Positions 1-7,822 of a stretch of 64,000 nt of DNA are shown here, piece after piece. The notes below the pieces were generated by a model. That model was not told where the DNA came from, did no database searches, and worked only from the letters and a program-made list of their open reading frames with translations. Position 1 is the first letter of the stretch. Each line of letters starts with the position of its first letter. The DNA is taken from NCBI RefSeq assembly GCF_004551525.1, contig NZ_SATR01000023.1, positions 16,295 through 80,294 on the forward strand, in the 5' to 3' direction. The position numbers and the translations under genes are program-made. This DNA is from Vibrio ouci. Its GTDB lineage: Bacteria > Pseudomonadota > Gammaproteobacteria > Enterobacterales > Vibrionaceae.

Positions 1-464
1 TCAGCAAGAATTTTCTCTACGTCTAAAATTTCAACCAGTTCATTGTCGATATTAGTGACCGCAGTTAAGTAGTTCGCTTTACCAGCACCGTCTGGTGGCG
101 GCAAAATTGCTTCCCAGTGCATATTGATGATACGTTCAACAGACGTCACCAAAAACGCTTGTATCGTACGGTTAAATTCTGCAATGACGACGAATGCTTT
201 ATCAACGTCAGTGGTAGGGCGTCCGCCAATCGCTAAACTAAGATCAATCACTGACACGGTATGCCCGCGAATATGAGCAACCCCTTTCACTAGAGGGTGC
301 AAGTTTGGCATTGAAGTAAGCTTAGGGCACTGAAGTACCTCTTTTACTTTAAATACGTTAATTCCGTAACGCTGGCGCCCCATTAGGCGAAAGGTTAGGA
401 GTTCTAATCGGTTTTGACCGACGAGTTGCGTACGCTGATTCACTGAATCAAGAATACCGGTCAT
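1..464 (-). CDS. cheV: CheV chemotaxis coupling protein, N-terminal part (runs off the window)
   Basis: Reading the minus strand from the ATG at 464 gives an open frame to the window edge, about 154 residues with no stop. It begins MTGILDSVNQRTQLVGQNRL and continues with a CheW-like fold (GINVFKVKEVLQCP, GVAHIRGHTVSVIDL, then a segment ending ELVEILDVEKIL). CheV proteins join a CheW domain that links chemoreceptors to the kinase CheA with a C-terminal receiver domain; the receiver half lies outside the window. It is divergent from flgA with a very short gap, the usual arrangement in vibrios, where cheV is followed by cheR and the flgB cluster. CheW alone is the alternative, but the N-terminus and the flgA neighbour favour CheV. 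Confidence 0.9.
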   Translation of the reverse strand, partial: MTGILDSVNQRTQLVGQNRLELLTFRLMGRQRYGINVFKVKEVLQCPKLTSMPNLHPLVKGVAHIRGHTVSVIDLSLAIGGRPTTDVDKAFVVIAEFNRTIQAFLVTSVERIINMHWEAILPPPDGAGKANYLTAVTNIDNELVEILDVEKILA

Positions 465-541
465 AAGCTCATCTCCATCTCAAACTTCATGCTAAAAAAA
501 TGGTAATCTACATAGTGGCCATGAAAAACCAGAGAAACAGA

Positions 542-1288
542 ATGATATATCCTAAAACATCATTACGCTCAATTTCCATAACTAATTGTAGAGCTTTCTA
601 TAAAAAGTTTCGTAAGTCTATCGGCTTTTTATTCTTTTTCTTTAGTTTTTCAGTGTATTCAGCAACAGAAAGCCAAATCGAGCTTATTCAACAAGCTGCA
701 GAAGAATACATTATCGCCGAAATTGAGTGGCCAGTTGGGGGGCAACTAGAAGCTAAAGCGGCAAATATCGATAGTCGTATATTTGCCACCGATTGCCCAA
801 GCCCGTTATCAAGCTCTTCCTCTTCGACTAACCCAAGCTCCAGTAATATTACGGTGTTGGTTGAATGTCCCGAAGATAACTGGCGGGTCTACGTACCAGT
901 GCGCCTGATTCGTACAGGCCCTCAAGTCACCCTGACCTCGCCTATTTCTCGTGGCCAACTGATTTCTGAATACGATGTCACTCTAAGTATGGTAGACCTT
1001 CAACGTTTTAGACGGCAAGGATTTACCTCGATTGACGCGGTAATCGGCGCAAAAGCGAAGAAAAATCTTCGCGCCGGGGAAGTGATTGAGGATAGAGACA
1101 TTTGTGTTGTATGCCGCAATGAAACCGTGACGATCAAAGCCATGAAATCTGGGATGACCATTACAACAAAAGGGGTTGCTCTGACAGATGGTTCACACGG
1201 TGAGCAGATAAGAGTGAAAAATAGTAAATCCAACCGTATAATTGAAGGACGAGTATCTGGAATTTCGGAAGTCACGGTAGTCTTTTAG
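542..1288 (+). CDS. flgA: Flagellar basal body P-ring formation chaperone FlgA
   Basis: FlgA is a periplasmic chaperone for assembly of the flagellar P ring. The protein carries an export signal (FRKSIGFLFFFFSFSVYS then ATES) followed by the typical FlgA region, including VECPEDNWRVYVPVRL near the middle and a SAF-like C-terminus with GQLISEYDVTLSMVDL, NLRAGEVIEDRDI and KAMKSGMTITTKG. The frame is open from 500 with ATGs at 500, 521 and 542. I chose 542 because an AGAG lies seven bases upstream and because earlier starts would make an unusually long signal region and leave almost no room for a promoter between flgA and cheV. The length of about 248 residues fits the family. flgM and flgN follow on the same strand. 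Confidence 0.93.
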   Translation: MIYPKTSLRSISITNCRAFYKKFRKSIGFLFFFFSFSVYSATESQIELIQQAAEEYIIAEIEWPVGGQLEAKAANIDSRIFATDCPSPLSSSSSSTNPSSSNITVLVECPEDNWRVYVPVRLIRTGPQVTLTSPISRGQLISEYDVTLSMVDLQRFRRQGFTSIDAVIGAKAKKNLRAGEVIEDRDICVVCRNETVTIKAMKSGMTITTKGVALTDGSHGEQIRVKNSKSNRIIEGRVSGISEVTVVF

Positions 1289-1305
1289 CCAATCTAAAAA
1301 AAAGC

Positions 1306-1332
1306 TAAAGTTCTTACCGCACTCGTCGATAT
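1306..1332 (+). promoter_or_regulatory. FliA (sigma-28) promoter for flgM-flgN
   Basis: TAAAGTTC at 1306-1313 and GTCGATAT at 1325-1332 are separated by exactly 11 bases. This closely matches the sigma-28 consensus TAAAGTTT - 11 bases - GCCGATAA. It sits 36 bases before the flgM start, where a flagellar late promoter is expected. Transcription of flgM by the sigma factor that FlgM inhibits is the known autoregulatory loop of this system. Confidence 0.82.
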
Positions 1333-1367
1333 TGACAGTACAAGTTCTATTTTAAAAAGGCTCATCT

Positions 1368-1682
1368 ATGGCAGGCATTGATAATATACGTTCGGGGCAA
1401 ACACTCTCGACAACGACGAGAAGCTCAGTTCGCAATGATAACTCAACGACTAGCGGTTCTGACTCAGCAAAGAAGTCAACCGTTGCGCAAGACGCTGTTT
1501 CACTAAGCTCTCAGGGCAAGGCTGTCGGTGAGATGCACAATCAAATGGTTAGCCAACCTAGCTTTGATCAAGCAAAAGTTGCTGCGATTAAAGAAGCTAT
1601 TGCCAACGGTTCTTACACGGTAGATCCGGAGAAACTGGCGGATAATATGATGAAGTTCGAAAAAGAACTTGGTGGACTTTAA
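1368..1682 (+). CDS. flgM: Anti-sigma-28 factor FlgM
   Basis: FlgM binds and inhibits the flagellar sigma factor FliA until the hook is complete, when FlgM is exported and late genes switch on. The 104-residue protein has the family pattern: a low-complexity Ser/Thr-rich N-terminal half (beginning MAGIDNIRSGQTLSTTTR), then the sigma-binding helices with VAQDAVSLSSQGKAVGE and VAAIKEAIANGSYTVDPEKL near the C-terminus. The second string is the classic FlgM signature. The start has AAGG nine bases upstream. It lies 22 bases before flgN, and the FliA-type promoter at 1306-1332 gives it its own control. Confidence 0.93.
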   Translation: MAGIDNIRSGQTLSTTTRSSVRNDNSTTSGSDSAKKSTVAQDAVSLSSQGKAVGEMHNQMVSQPSFDQAKVAAIKEAIANGSYTVDPEKLADNMMKFEKELGGL

Positions 1683-1704
1683 ATAGCGAATGAGAGTTCA
1701 ATAG

Positions 1705-2130
1705 ATGGCAGCACTACATGGTTTGGTCGAATTTCAATTGAAAAATGCTCTAGAGCTGAGTGATGTTCTTGAGCAAGAAAAACGCGCCATCACCAGTCGC
1801 CAATCCAAAGATATTGAACAGATAGCCAACAAAAAAGTCACCCTCATTGAACAACTGCAAGTCACCGATGATCGTATTCGTCGCCACCCTGACGTTGAAA
1901 GCTTAACCTCAGACCCAGAGTTGAGCCCTCTGGTAGAGCAAATTCGTACGCTTATATCTCAATGCCAACAAGCGAATGAAGTGAATGGTCAAGCATTGCA
2001 ACGTGCGCAGTTAAGCTACAATAAGCTAAATAACTTGATGAAGCAGTCTCAAGGTAAACTTGGTATGACTTATACCGCTGAAGGCCAAACGAAGAATGTG
2101 ACAACGCTTGGAACAAACATTAAGGCCTAG
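1705..2130 (+). CDS. flgN: Flagellar export chaperone FlgN
   Basis: FlgN is a cytoplasmic chaperone that delivers the hook-filament junction proteins FlgK and FlgL to the flagellar export gate. The 141-residue product is almost entirely helical, beginning MAALHGLVEFQLKNALELSD and containing long coiled-coil-like stretches (EQEKRAITSRQSKDIEQI, QQANEVNGQALQRAQLSYNK), as in the family. Its position directly behind flgM, followed by a strong terminator, is the standard flgMN unit. The name rests on fold type, length and neighbour together, since FlgN proteins diverge strongly in sequence. Confidence 0.88.
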   Translation: MAALHGLVEFQLKNALELSDVLEQEKRAITSRQSKDIEQIANKKVTLIEQLQVTDDRIRRHPDVESLTSDPELSPLVEQIRTLISQCQQANEVNGQALQRAQLSYNKLNNLMKQSQGKLGMTYTAEGQTKNVTTLGTNIKA

Positions 2131-2167
2131 CCAATTTGTTCGCCAACTGCATAGAAAACCCAAACAA

Positions 2168-2198
2168 ATAAAAAGCGGCAATGATTGCCGCTTTTTTT
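2168..2198. terminator. Bidirectional terminator between flgN and flgP
   Basis: Arms AAAAGCGGCAA (2171-2181) and TTGCCGCTTTT (2185-2195) pair perfectly around a TGA loop, with T runs on both sides. It serves the convergent flgMN and flgOP units. Confidence 0.93.
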
Positions 2199-2218
2199 GT
2201 ATCAGAGAGAATATTCAG

Positions 2219-2650
2219 TTAGAAAAGTGTTTGCTGCCTTTTTTCAGGCACTTGCTGAACTTCACCATAATCACGCAGTTTATTCATCTTCTCGATGTCT
2301 AAACGAAGTTCCGTCACATAGCTGTCACCGACTTTATAGCTGCGTACAACCTCAGCACCACGGATAACACCGTCTACCGCACCAGAGGTAAGCTCAGTCC
2401 CTAAACGTTGATCTTTAAGATCGGCTCTGCCACTTACACGCATGCCATATACTTGTTCAGCGAGTTCACGATAAGCGTCGATTTTTGATGCACGCATCGC
2501 GCGGACTTGTTTTTCGTCTTCGTTACGCCCTTTTTGCTCACTAATGCTGGCATAACCGACTGCAGTCAACCAATCATCAGGACGCATGTTCTGCAGAGGT
2601 TGGCAACCAACCATCATCAAAGCAACAACAAGAAGTAATAACTTTTTCAT
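2219..2650 (-). CDS. flgP: Flagellar outer-membrane lipoprotein FlgP (LPP20 family)
   Basis: FlgP is an outer-membrane lipoprotein needed for motility in vibrios and Campylobacter, where it forms a basal disk around the motor. The 143-residue protein has a short signal ending in a lipobox (LLLLVVALMMVGCQPL, Cys16) followed by the LPP20 domain (GYASISEQKGRNEDEKQVRA, then VSGRADLKDQRLGTELTSGA). It is the second gene of a minus-strand pair, starting eight bases after flgO ends, so the two are co-transcribed, probably from the sigma-54-type site at 3426-3441. The neighbours flgO and flgT settle the name. Confidence 0.92.
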   Translation of the reverse strand: MKKLLLLVVALMMVGCQPLQNMRPDDWLTAVGYASISEQKGRNEDEKQVRAMRASKIDAYRELAEQVYGMRVSGRADLKDQRLGTELTSGAVDGVIRGAEVVRSYKVGDSYVTELRLDIEKMNKLRDYGEVQQVPEKRQQTLF

Positions 2651-2658
2651 TGTCTCTC

Positions 2659-3294
2659 CTATGGACGCAGAATCACAGTATACGGTTGGGTCATTGTTGG
2701 GTCAGAGCGAATTAATACCCCATCTTGCGTACGAATACTATTAAGCGTATCAAGGTCTCGACCAATACGATCCGCTGGCAAGAAGCCTTGGGCCGTTGCA
2801 ACAACGATTCTTGACTGCATACCAACAACACGTGCATTGACCAACACACCACCTTCTTGGCGAAGCATGGTACCCGTCAGTACATATTGGATGTCTTGTT
2901 CTTGCGCGAGATCTTTCCAATCTCGACTAAAGGCAAAATCACCTTGGTGAGTGACCTGAATCGATCCGGTTGTTTTAAAATCAACAACTTTAAACCCACG
3001 ACGTTGGAACTGGTGAATAAACCCTTCCGATACAGAATTACCTAACCAATTGGTGGCATCCATATTCTGCAAATCAACAAATGACGTTACCGCAATCGGT
3101 GTACGAGCCGATACACTCGTATTTGAAATCATTAAGTCTTCGGTCATGCTCTCAACAAAAAAGTCAAGAGTATGACGCGGGCTGTCCATCAGCATAAACT
3201 GGGAACCATTATACGGTTCTTTACCATTATATATTGGCGCATACGCACAGGCGGTCAGAAATACCACTGGCACAAGCGATAACCATTTTTTCAT
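2659..3294 (-). CDS. flgO: Flagellar outer-membrane protein FlgO
   Basis: FlgO is an outer-membrane protein that works with FlgP and FlgT to anchor the sheathed polar flagellum of vibrios. The 211-residue product has a lipoprotein-type signal (SLVPVVFLTACAYAPIYNG, Cys16). The body contains the FlgO domain, including PIAVTSFVDLQNMDATNWLG, GFIHQFQRRGFKVVDFKTTG and YVLTGTMLRQEGGVLVNARV. It is the first gene of flgO-flgP and is divergent from flgT. The start is the only sensible one for the signal peptide. Regulation by sigma-54 with FlrC is known for flgOP in V. cholerae and fits the site upstream. Confidence 0.93.
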   Translation of the reverse strand: MKKWLSLVPVVFLTACAYAPIYNGKEPYNGSQFMLMDSPRHTLDFFVESMTEDLMISNTSVSARTPIAVTSFVDLQNMDATNWLGNSVSEGFIHQFQRRGFKVVDFKTTGSIQVTHQGDFAFSRDWKDLAQEQDIQYVLTGTMLRQEGGVLVNARVVGMQSRIVVATAQGFLPADRIGRDLDTLNSIRTQDGVLIRSDPTMTQPYTVILRP

Positions 3295-3353
3295 TCTCTA
3301 ATCTCCGATACATTAAGGCCTAAATGTCGACTCTTTTACGAAAAAACGAAAAG

Positions 3354-3369
3354 TGGAACATTCTTTGCT
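3354..3369 (+). promoter_or_regulatory. Sigma-54-type promoter for flgT
   Basis: TGGAAC - ATTCT - TTGCT matches the sigma-54 pattern (TGGCAC, five bases, TTGCW), with the essential GG and GC ten bases apart. It lies about 90 bases before flgT. One of the conserved upstream bases differs (A for C), so it should be treated as probable. Confidence 0.65.
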
Positions 3370-3425
3370 TTTCTATCAATGCAACTATTAAGAAAGGCAA
3401 TGCCTAAATCAGCTAAGATTTATTA

Positions 3426-3441
3426 AGCAAAAAATGAACCA
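3426..3441 (-). promoter_or_regulatory. Sigma-54-type promoter for flgO-flgP
   Basis: On the minus strand the sequence reads TGGTTC - ATTTT - TTGCT, again with GG and GC ten bases apart. It lies about 130 bases before flgO. flgOP is known to be sigma-54/FlrC dependent in V. cholerae. It faces the flgT promoter, so the two 5' leaders would overlap. Confidence 0.6.
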
Positions 3442-3456
3442 ACTTGGTAATCAATC

Positions 3457-4590
3457 ATGAAAAAATCGCTTCTGTACTTTTTATCAACCGTCTACTTAAG
3501 CCTATTTGCACACAGTGCACTGGCAGGTTGGTATGAAGTGACGGGAACTTCAACTATCGTTTCATCAGAAGAAGTGGCCCGTGTTCACGCGCTAGAAGAC
3601 GCAATCTACAAAGCAGTGAGCTTTTCAGGTGCTGATATCGGTAGCATCGCTAACCTGAGACCACTACTTGAAAGTGGCCGTAAAGAGTATCAATTCACGG
3701 GCACTGAAGTGCGCTATATCTTAGTCGAAGAGGAAAGAACTCGCAGTGGCGTTATGTTCGTCAAAGCACGTATCGATATTTATCCATCGGCAACAGGTTG
3801 CCATGTCAGCCAGTATAAAAAGACCTTCTTAGTTGGAAATATTGATCTCGCTTCTCCTCAACAAGCGGTAATGGGCCAGATATACAGTGTCGGTGACGAT
3901 TTTGCCAACGTCATCAACCGTCAATTAGATCAAGAATCTGCTAGTTTTATTTCCGTTGGTACGACCGACTTTGAGATCAGTAAGAAATACCCAGAGCGAC
4001 TTAAAATGATCGCTGAGGATACAGGCGCGCAGTACATTATCGGGGGTGTGATTACCGATCTCACCGCAACCATAGAAAAAAATCTGATTAAAGATGACGT
4101 CATCAACCGCCAGTTTGCGCTCGAGATGACCATCTTCGATGGCAAGACTGGCAATGAAGTCTATAACCGTAACTATCGTGAAGTCGCTCGTTGGCCATTT
4201 GCCAAAACCAGCCAAGTCGATACTAAAAGTGCGCGTTTCTGGGCGTCAACCTACGGTGATATGATGCTTCGTGTCAGTCGAAATATCATGCTCGATCTAG
4301 AGTCAGAAGTATCTTGTAAAATCACACTGCCGGAAGTCGTCGCTAAGTGGGGCAATACCATTACGATTGACCTAGGGCGTGTTCATGGCGTTCAAGAGGG
4401 TGACAAACTACAACTTTGGCACACTGGATCATTCATCGACCAGCGTGGTTTACCGCGAAACAAAGTTACAGAAACTGACATAACACTAACGGTATCTCGC
4501 GTATATGAAAACGAAGCGGAGCTGTCTGTCGATCAAGCAGAATTAGCAGGCAGTATTCAGCTCGGAGATGTTATGCACAAATTACTGTAG
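3457..4590 (+). CDS. flgT: Flagellar H-ring protein FlgT
   Basis: FlgT is a periplasmic protein that forms the H ring around the LP ring of the Vibrio motor and lets the sodium-driven stator assemble. The 377-residue product has a clear signal peptide (LLYFLSTVYLSLFAHSALAG) and then the FlgT N-terminal domain beginning WYEVTGTSTIVSSEEVARV. A middle domain with AEDTGAQYIIGGVITDLT and a C-terminal domain with TITIDLGRVHGVQEGDKLQL complete the usual three-domain layout. It is divergent from flgOP and ends in a clear terminator. Length and neighbours agree with Vibrio FlgT. Confidence 0.94.
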   Translation: MKKSLLYFLSTVYLSLFAHSALAGWYEVTGTSTIVSSEEVARVHALEDAIYKAVSFSGADIGSIANLRPLLESGRKEYQFTGTEVRYILVEEERTRSGVMFVKARIDIYPSATGCHVSQYKKTFLVGNIDLASPQQAVMGQIYSVGDDFANVINRQLDQESASFISVGTTDFEISKKYPERLKMIAEDTGAQYIIGGVITDLTATIEKNLIKDDVINRQFALEMTIFDGKTGNEVYNRNYREVARWPFAKTSQVDTKSARFWASTYGDMMLRVSRNIMLDLESEVSCKITLPEVVAKWGNTITIDLGRVHGVQEGDKLQLWHTGSFIDQRGLPRNKVTETDITLTVSRVYENEAELSVDQAELAGSIQLGDVMHKLL

Positions 4591-4687
4591 CTATATGACC
4601 AAAGTGACACTACGCTCCGTCGCACAGATACGTAGTGTGTTCTCTTCCTAACAGGTAGAATCCCAGTGTAAACACCCTCCTTATATC

Positions 4688-4717
4688 AGGGCCAAGTAAA
4701 AATGCTTGGCCCTTTTG
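4688..4717 (+). terminator. Terminator after flgT
   Basis: Arms AGGGCCAAG (4688-4696) and CTTGGCCCT (4705-4713) pair perfectly and run into TTTT. An upstream inverted repeat, ACACTACG at 4607-4614 with CGTAGTGT at 4631-4638, may form a second hairpin in the same tail. Confidence 0.85.
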
Positions 4718-4787
4718 CTTTCTTGGCTTCACCATCCTTTAACTTTCATCTAAAATAATTATTAATAAAGTTATCTGTAGTCAAACA

Positions 4788-5294
4788 ATGAAAAAAAGTA
4801 ACTTAGAGACCAACACTGGTCATCGCTTCATCTCTAAGGCCAAAACAGCCTTCAAAATTCATATCCATACTCCAGATGACAAAGTCATCCACCGCTCTGT
4901 CGGCTACATTCGTATTGGAGAGAAGAAAGGCCTGCAGAAAGCGATTAAGTTGCGAAATGAAATGGGCAGTGAGATGTGGGGCAAATTTTGGCGCCGTCTA
5001 CTCAAAGACCCTTACCTCATGACACGTTTACCCCACTCACTTGAGCCTAAGATTATCTTTAAACCTAGACCGACCAAAGATAACCCAGACGCTAAAGATG
5101 AATGCTATATCGCCGCATGGCGCAACTATGATGAGAACGGCAAACTCATATACAGAAGTGTGGTTTGCTCAATAAAGAAACACGGCCGGTTGGCCGCCTA
5201 CTCTAAAACTAAAAAAGCACTACTTGCGGCCAACAAGGAGAACTTAGAGATCCTTGAGTTTATGGGCCGATTGAACAGTATCGATTTAAAGTAG
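4788..5294 (+). CDS. Small basic protein of unknown function with two AP2-like lobes
   Basis: I do not recognise a named gene. The 168-residue protein is rich in Lys and Arg with no signal peptide or membrane segment. It shows two similar lobes. The first runs roughly 18-65 (FKIHIHTPDDKVIHRSVGY, then a helix with LQKAIKLRNEMGSEMWG). The second runs roughly 103-160 (CYIAAWRNYDENGKLIYRSV, then AAYSKTKKALLAANKENL). Three strands followed by one helix, with an aromatic/basic strand pattern and an RNEM helix, is how AP2-type DNA-binding domains look, so a nucleic-acid-binding role is possible, but this is inference. It stands alone between the flgT terminator and the ompA terminator. No mobile element lies nearby. 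Confidence 0.7.
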   Translation: MKKSNLETNTGHRFISKAKTAFKIHIHTPDDKVIHRSVGYIRIGEKKGLQKAIKLRNEMGSEMWGKFWRRLLKDPYLMTRLPHSLEPKIIFKPRPTKDNPDAKDECYIAAWRNYDENGKLIYRSVVCSIKKHGRLAAYSKTKKALLAANKENLEILEFMGRLNSIDLK

Positions 5295-5348
5295 CTAACA
5301 GATCATCTGTGGCATAGAGTTTTATATTCGACGGTAACGACAACAAAT

Positions 5349-5376
5349 AAAGCCTTGGCATATGCCAAGGCTTTTT
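5349..5376. terminator. Bidirectional terminator between the basic protein gene and the first OmpA gene
   Basis: AAAGCCTTGGCA and TGCCAAGGCTTT pair perfectly around TA, followed by a T run on the plus strand and with an A-rich stretch on the other side. The same stem core recurs after the next OmpA gene. Confidence 0.9.
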
Positions 5377-5400
5377 ATTAAGGACAGTAATTAAATAATC

Positions 5401-6435
5401 TTAAAGATCGTAGCCTGGCACTTTGATTTCTACACGGCGGTTTTTAGAACGACCTTCTGCAGTATCATTAGAAGCAATTGGGTTACTTTCACCCTGACCA
5501 CTTACAGTAATACGCGAAGATTCAACACCCTGGCTTTCTAGCTCATCCGCCACTGCTTGTGCACGTTGCTCTGAGATAGTTTGGTTATATTCTGCCGAAC
5601 CGCTAGAGTCTGTGTGACCAACTAGTTCAATGGATACTTCTGGTTTTTGGTTTAAGAAAAGCGCTAATGCTGCTAGCTCATCTTTACTTTGTGAATTTAC
5701 TTCAGTGCTGTTTAGCGGGTAGTCGCTCGGCTCAACCTTCTCTAGCTTAGCCTTAGCTTCCTCTTTAGCCTGCTCTTCAGCTTTAGCTTGTTCTTCAGCC
5801 AATGCTTGCTCTGCTGCCGCCTGTTCTTCCGCAGCTTGCTCTGCCGCCACTTCTTCAGGTGTCTTTTCTTCTGTTGCCGCTACAGCAGCTCCACCAGCCG
5901 CTGCTGCGCCTGCTGCCGAAGAGCCAAACTTATAGACCATACCTAACGTTGCTGAATCTGCTGCTGCAGTGTGGAAATCATTACTGATATCGGTAATACG
6001 TTGGTACTCAGCACGGATACTCAGGTTTTCTGTTGCATCGTATTCAACACCAAGAGCACCTAAGTAAGAAGCATCGCTTTCATTACCATATTCTACGTAT
6101 GCACCACCCACTTTACCATATGCAGAAATAGCCTCTGTAAGTGGCAAGCTCAGCTTAGGCGCCAGTGTCCAAGCTTGAACTGAGTCATCGCCAACACCAT
6201 CAACGTGGTACTCACCGAGGTAATCATAACCACCTTCAATCGCAATATACTCTGAGAAATCATAACCAAAAATTAGACCACCTGACATGTCATCATCATC
6301 ACAAACAGATGTTGCCGAACATGTCGCGTCATCAAGCCATGTATTACCTACTTTACCACCTAGGTAAACATTCGCGTTTGCGCCTGCGGACGCCAGCATT
6401 AGTGCACTAGAAATTGCCACTGCTAATTTTTTCAT
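5401..6435 (-). CDS. OmpA-family outer-membrane protein (copy 1 of 3)
   Basis: This is an outer-membrane beta-barrel protein with a periplasmic peptidoglycan-binding domain. The start is the ATG at 6435, giving a signal peptide (KKLAVAISSALMLASAGANA) and a good upstream AAGGATAT; the open frame reaches 6528 but the extra residues are not signal-like. The 344-residue product has an N-terminal eight-stranded barrel (about 22-180, with GGYDYLGEYHVDGVGDD and VGGAYVEYGN). A long Ala/Glu-rich linker (about 185-240) follows, and then the OmpA C-terminal domain with VGHTDSSGSAEYNQ and EGRSKNRRVEIKVPG. The linker is much more acidic and repetitive than in the two neighbouring copies. It is the last of three tandem genes, each with its own terminator. 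Confidence 0.9.
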   Translation of the reverse strand: MKKLAVAISSALMLASAGANANVYLGGKVGNTWLDDATCSATSVCDDDDMSGGLIFGYDFSEYIAIEGGYDYLGEYHVDGVGDDSVQAWTLAPKLSLPLTEAISAYGKVGGAYVEYGNESDASYLGALGVEYDATENLSIRAEYQRITDISNDFHTAAADSATLGMVYKFGSSAAGAAAAGGAAVAATEEKTPEEVAAEQAAEEQAAAEQALAEEQAKAEEQAKEEAKAKLEKVEPSDYPLNSTEVNSQSKDELAALALFLNQKPEVSIELVGHTDSSGSAEYNQTISEQRAQAVADELESQGVESSRITVSGQGESNPIASNDTAEGRSKNRRVEIKVPGYDL

Positions 6436-6587
6436 TGATATATCCTTATTTGTTTTATTTCTATCGAAGTTCATATAAGTGAATGCAAGAACAACAAAAA
6501 AGAAATTAGCACGTTGAATAAAAAACAAAACACCATACGCACAAGTCTAACAATCAGCTAACAAATCAGACATAACTCACACATTTG

Positions 6588-6623
6588 TTAAAAATAAAAA
6601 AGCCTTGGCACTAGCCAAGGCTT
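6588..6623 (-). terminator. Terminator after the second OmpA gene
   Basis: AAGCCTTGGC (6600-6609) and GCCAAGGCTT (6614-6623) form a perfect stem; on the minus strand a T-rich run follows. The stem repeats the one at 5349-5376. Confidence 0.88.
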
Positions 6624-6641
6624 CTATCTGGATTGGTTACG

Positions 6642-7607
6642 CTACTTTTCTTCGTATTCGAAGCCCGGTACCGTGATCTCGACGCGACGGTTTTGAGCAC
6701 GGCCTTCACGAGTGTCATTCGAAGCGATAGGGTTATTTTCCCCTTCGCCACTGACGGTAATGCGTGACGCTTCGATACCTTGGCTCTCTAACTCATCAGC
6801 CACCGCTTGAGCGCGCTTTTCTGAAAGCATTTGGTTGTATTCCGCAGCCCCACTTGAGTCGGTATACCCAGTAACTTCAACAGTTGCTTGAGGGTATTGC
6901 TCCATAAACTGAACCAACTCAGAAAGTTGAGATTTACTCTCTGGCTTCAACTCAGTGCTGTTTAATGCAAAGTGTCCAGAATCAACTTTGGTTGCATAGC
7001 TCTTGATGACAGGAGTCACAACAACCACTTCCTCTACTACTTCTTCAACCGTCTTTTCTTCTACAACGACAGGCTCTTGCTGCGCTTGGTCGTTATTACC
7101 AAAGTGGTAAACAAAGCCTAAAGTCGCTGAGTTAACAGCGGCCTTAACTAGATCATTGTTAACGTCTGTCAAACGTTGATACTCAAGACGGACTCTTACG
7201 TTGCTATCAGAGTTCAGCTCCAAACCCACAGCACCTAAGTAAGAGTTATCATCTTTATCGCCATATTCTACGTATGCGCCACCAAACTTACCGTAAAGAT
7301 AGACAGTATCATTAAATGGAATCGTCAGTTTAGGCGCCAATGTCCAAGCATGGGCTTTATCGCCATCAATGCCATCAGCGGTAAACTCACCTAAATAGTC
7401 GTAGCCACCTTCTAGAGAGAGATAATCAAGAAATTCGTAACCGGCAAACAGCCCGGCAGTGATTGATTCATCATCACAATTTGCCGTTGCTGATGTACAT
7501 GCATCATCTAGCCAAGACTTACCAACTTTGCCGCCAAGATAGAACTCTGCATTTGCTACTGAAGACAGCATCAAGGTTGCAGAAATTACCACTGCTAATT
7601 TTTTCAT
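6642..7607 (-). CDS. OmpA-family outer-membrane protein (copy 2 of 3)
   Basis: Second tandem OmpA-type gene. I set the start at 7607 (KKLAVVISATLMLSSVANA signal, preceded by TAAGGAAA), not the upstream ATG of the longer frame. The 321-residue product has the barrel (FYLGGKVGKSWLDDACTSAT, GGYDYLGEFTADGIDGD) and a short Val/Glu-rich linker (about 190-215). The peptidoglycan-binding OmpA domain follows, with VTGYTDSSGAAEYNQ and EGRAQNRRVEITVPG. The barrel keeps the DDACTSATANCDDE loop with two Cys, also found in copy 3. The C-terminal domain is nearly the same as in copy 1, while the barrel is closer to copy 3, which suggests duplication with local exchange. Confidence 0.9.
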   Translation of the reverse strand: MKKLAVVISATLMLSSVANAEFYLGGKVGKSWLDDACTSATANCDDESITAGLFAGYEFLDYLSLEGGYDYLGEFTADGIDGDKAHAWTLAPKLTIPFNDTVYLYGKFGGAYVEYGDKDDNSYLGAVGLELNSDSNVRVRLEYQRLTDVNNDLVKAAVNSATLGFVYHFGNNDQAQQEPVVVEEKTVEEVVEEVVVVTPVIKSYATKVDSGHFALNSTELKPESKSQLSELVQFMEQYPQATVEVTGYTDSSGAAEYNQMLSEKRAQAVADELESQGIEASRITVSGEGENNPIASNDTREGRAQNRRVEITVPGFEYEEK

Positions 7608-7765
7608 GCGTATTTCCTTATTGTTTTCCATTTACGCCTTCGCTCGCTAATCAACGAGTGATGTGAACCCGACAGCCCACATACGCACACTAACGCATAA
7701 TCAGATCAAATAAAACATGAGCGATGGAACGGTTATTATTATATTCCCATATCTACTCTCAAAAA

Positions 7766-7800
7766 TAAGAAAGCCCCGACCTAAGTCGAGGCTTTTTTCT
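7766..7800 (-). terminator. Terminator after the third OmpA gene
   Basis: AAGCCCCGAC and GTCGAGGCTT form a stem with one mismatch around CTAA; on the minus strand an A/T-rich tail with a T run follows. Confidence 0.82.
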
Positions 7801-7822
7801 GACGCTGTTATTTATTGAATTA

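Noticed and set aside
6436..6528. Extended N-terminus of the first OmpA protein from an upstream start
   Set aside because: The added residues precede a complete signal peptide and ribosome binding site, so the shorter start at 6435 is used.
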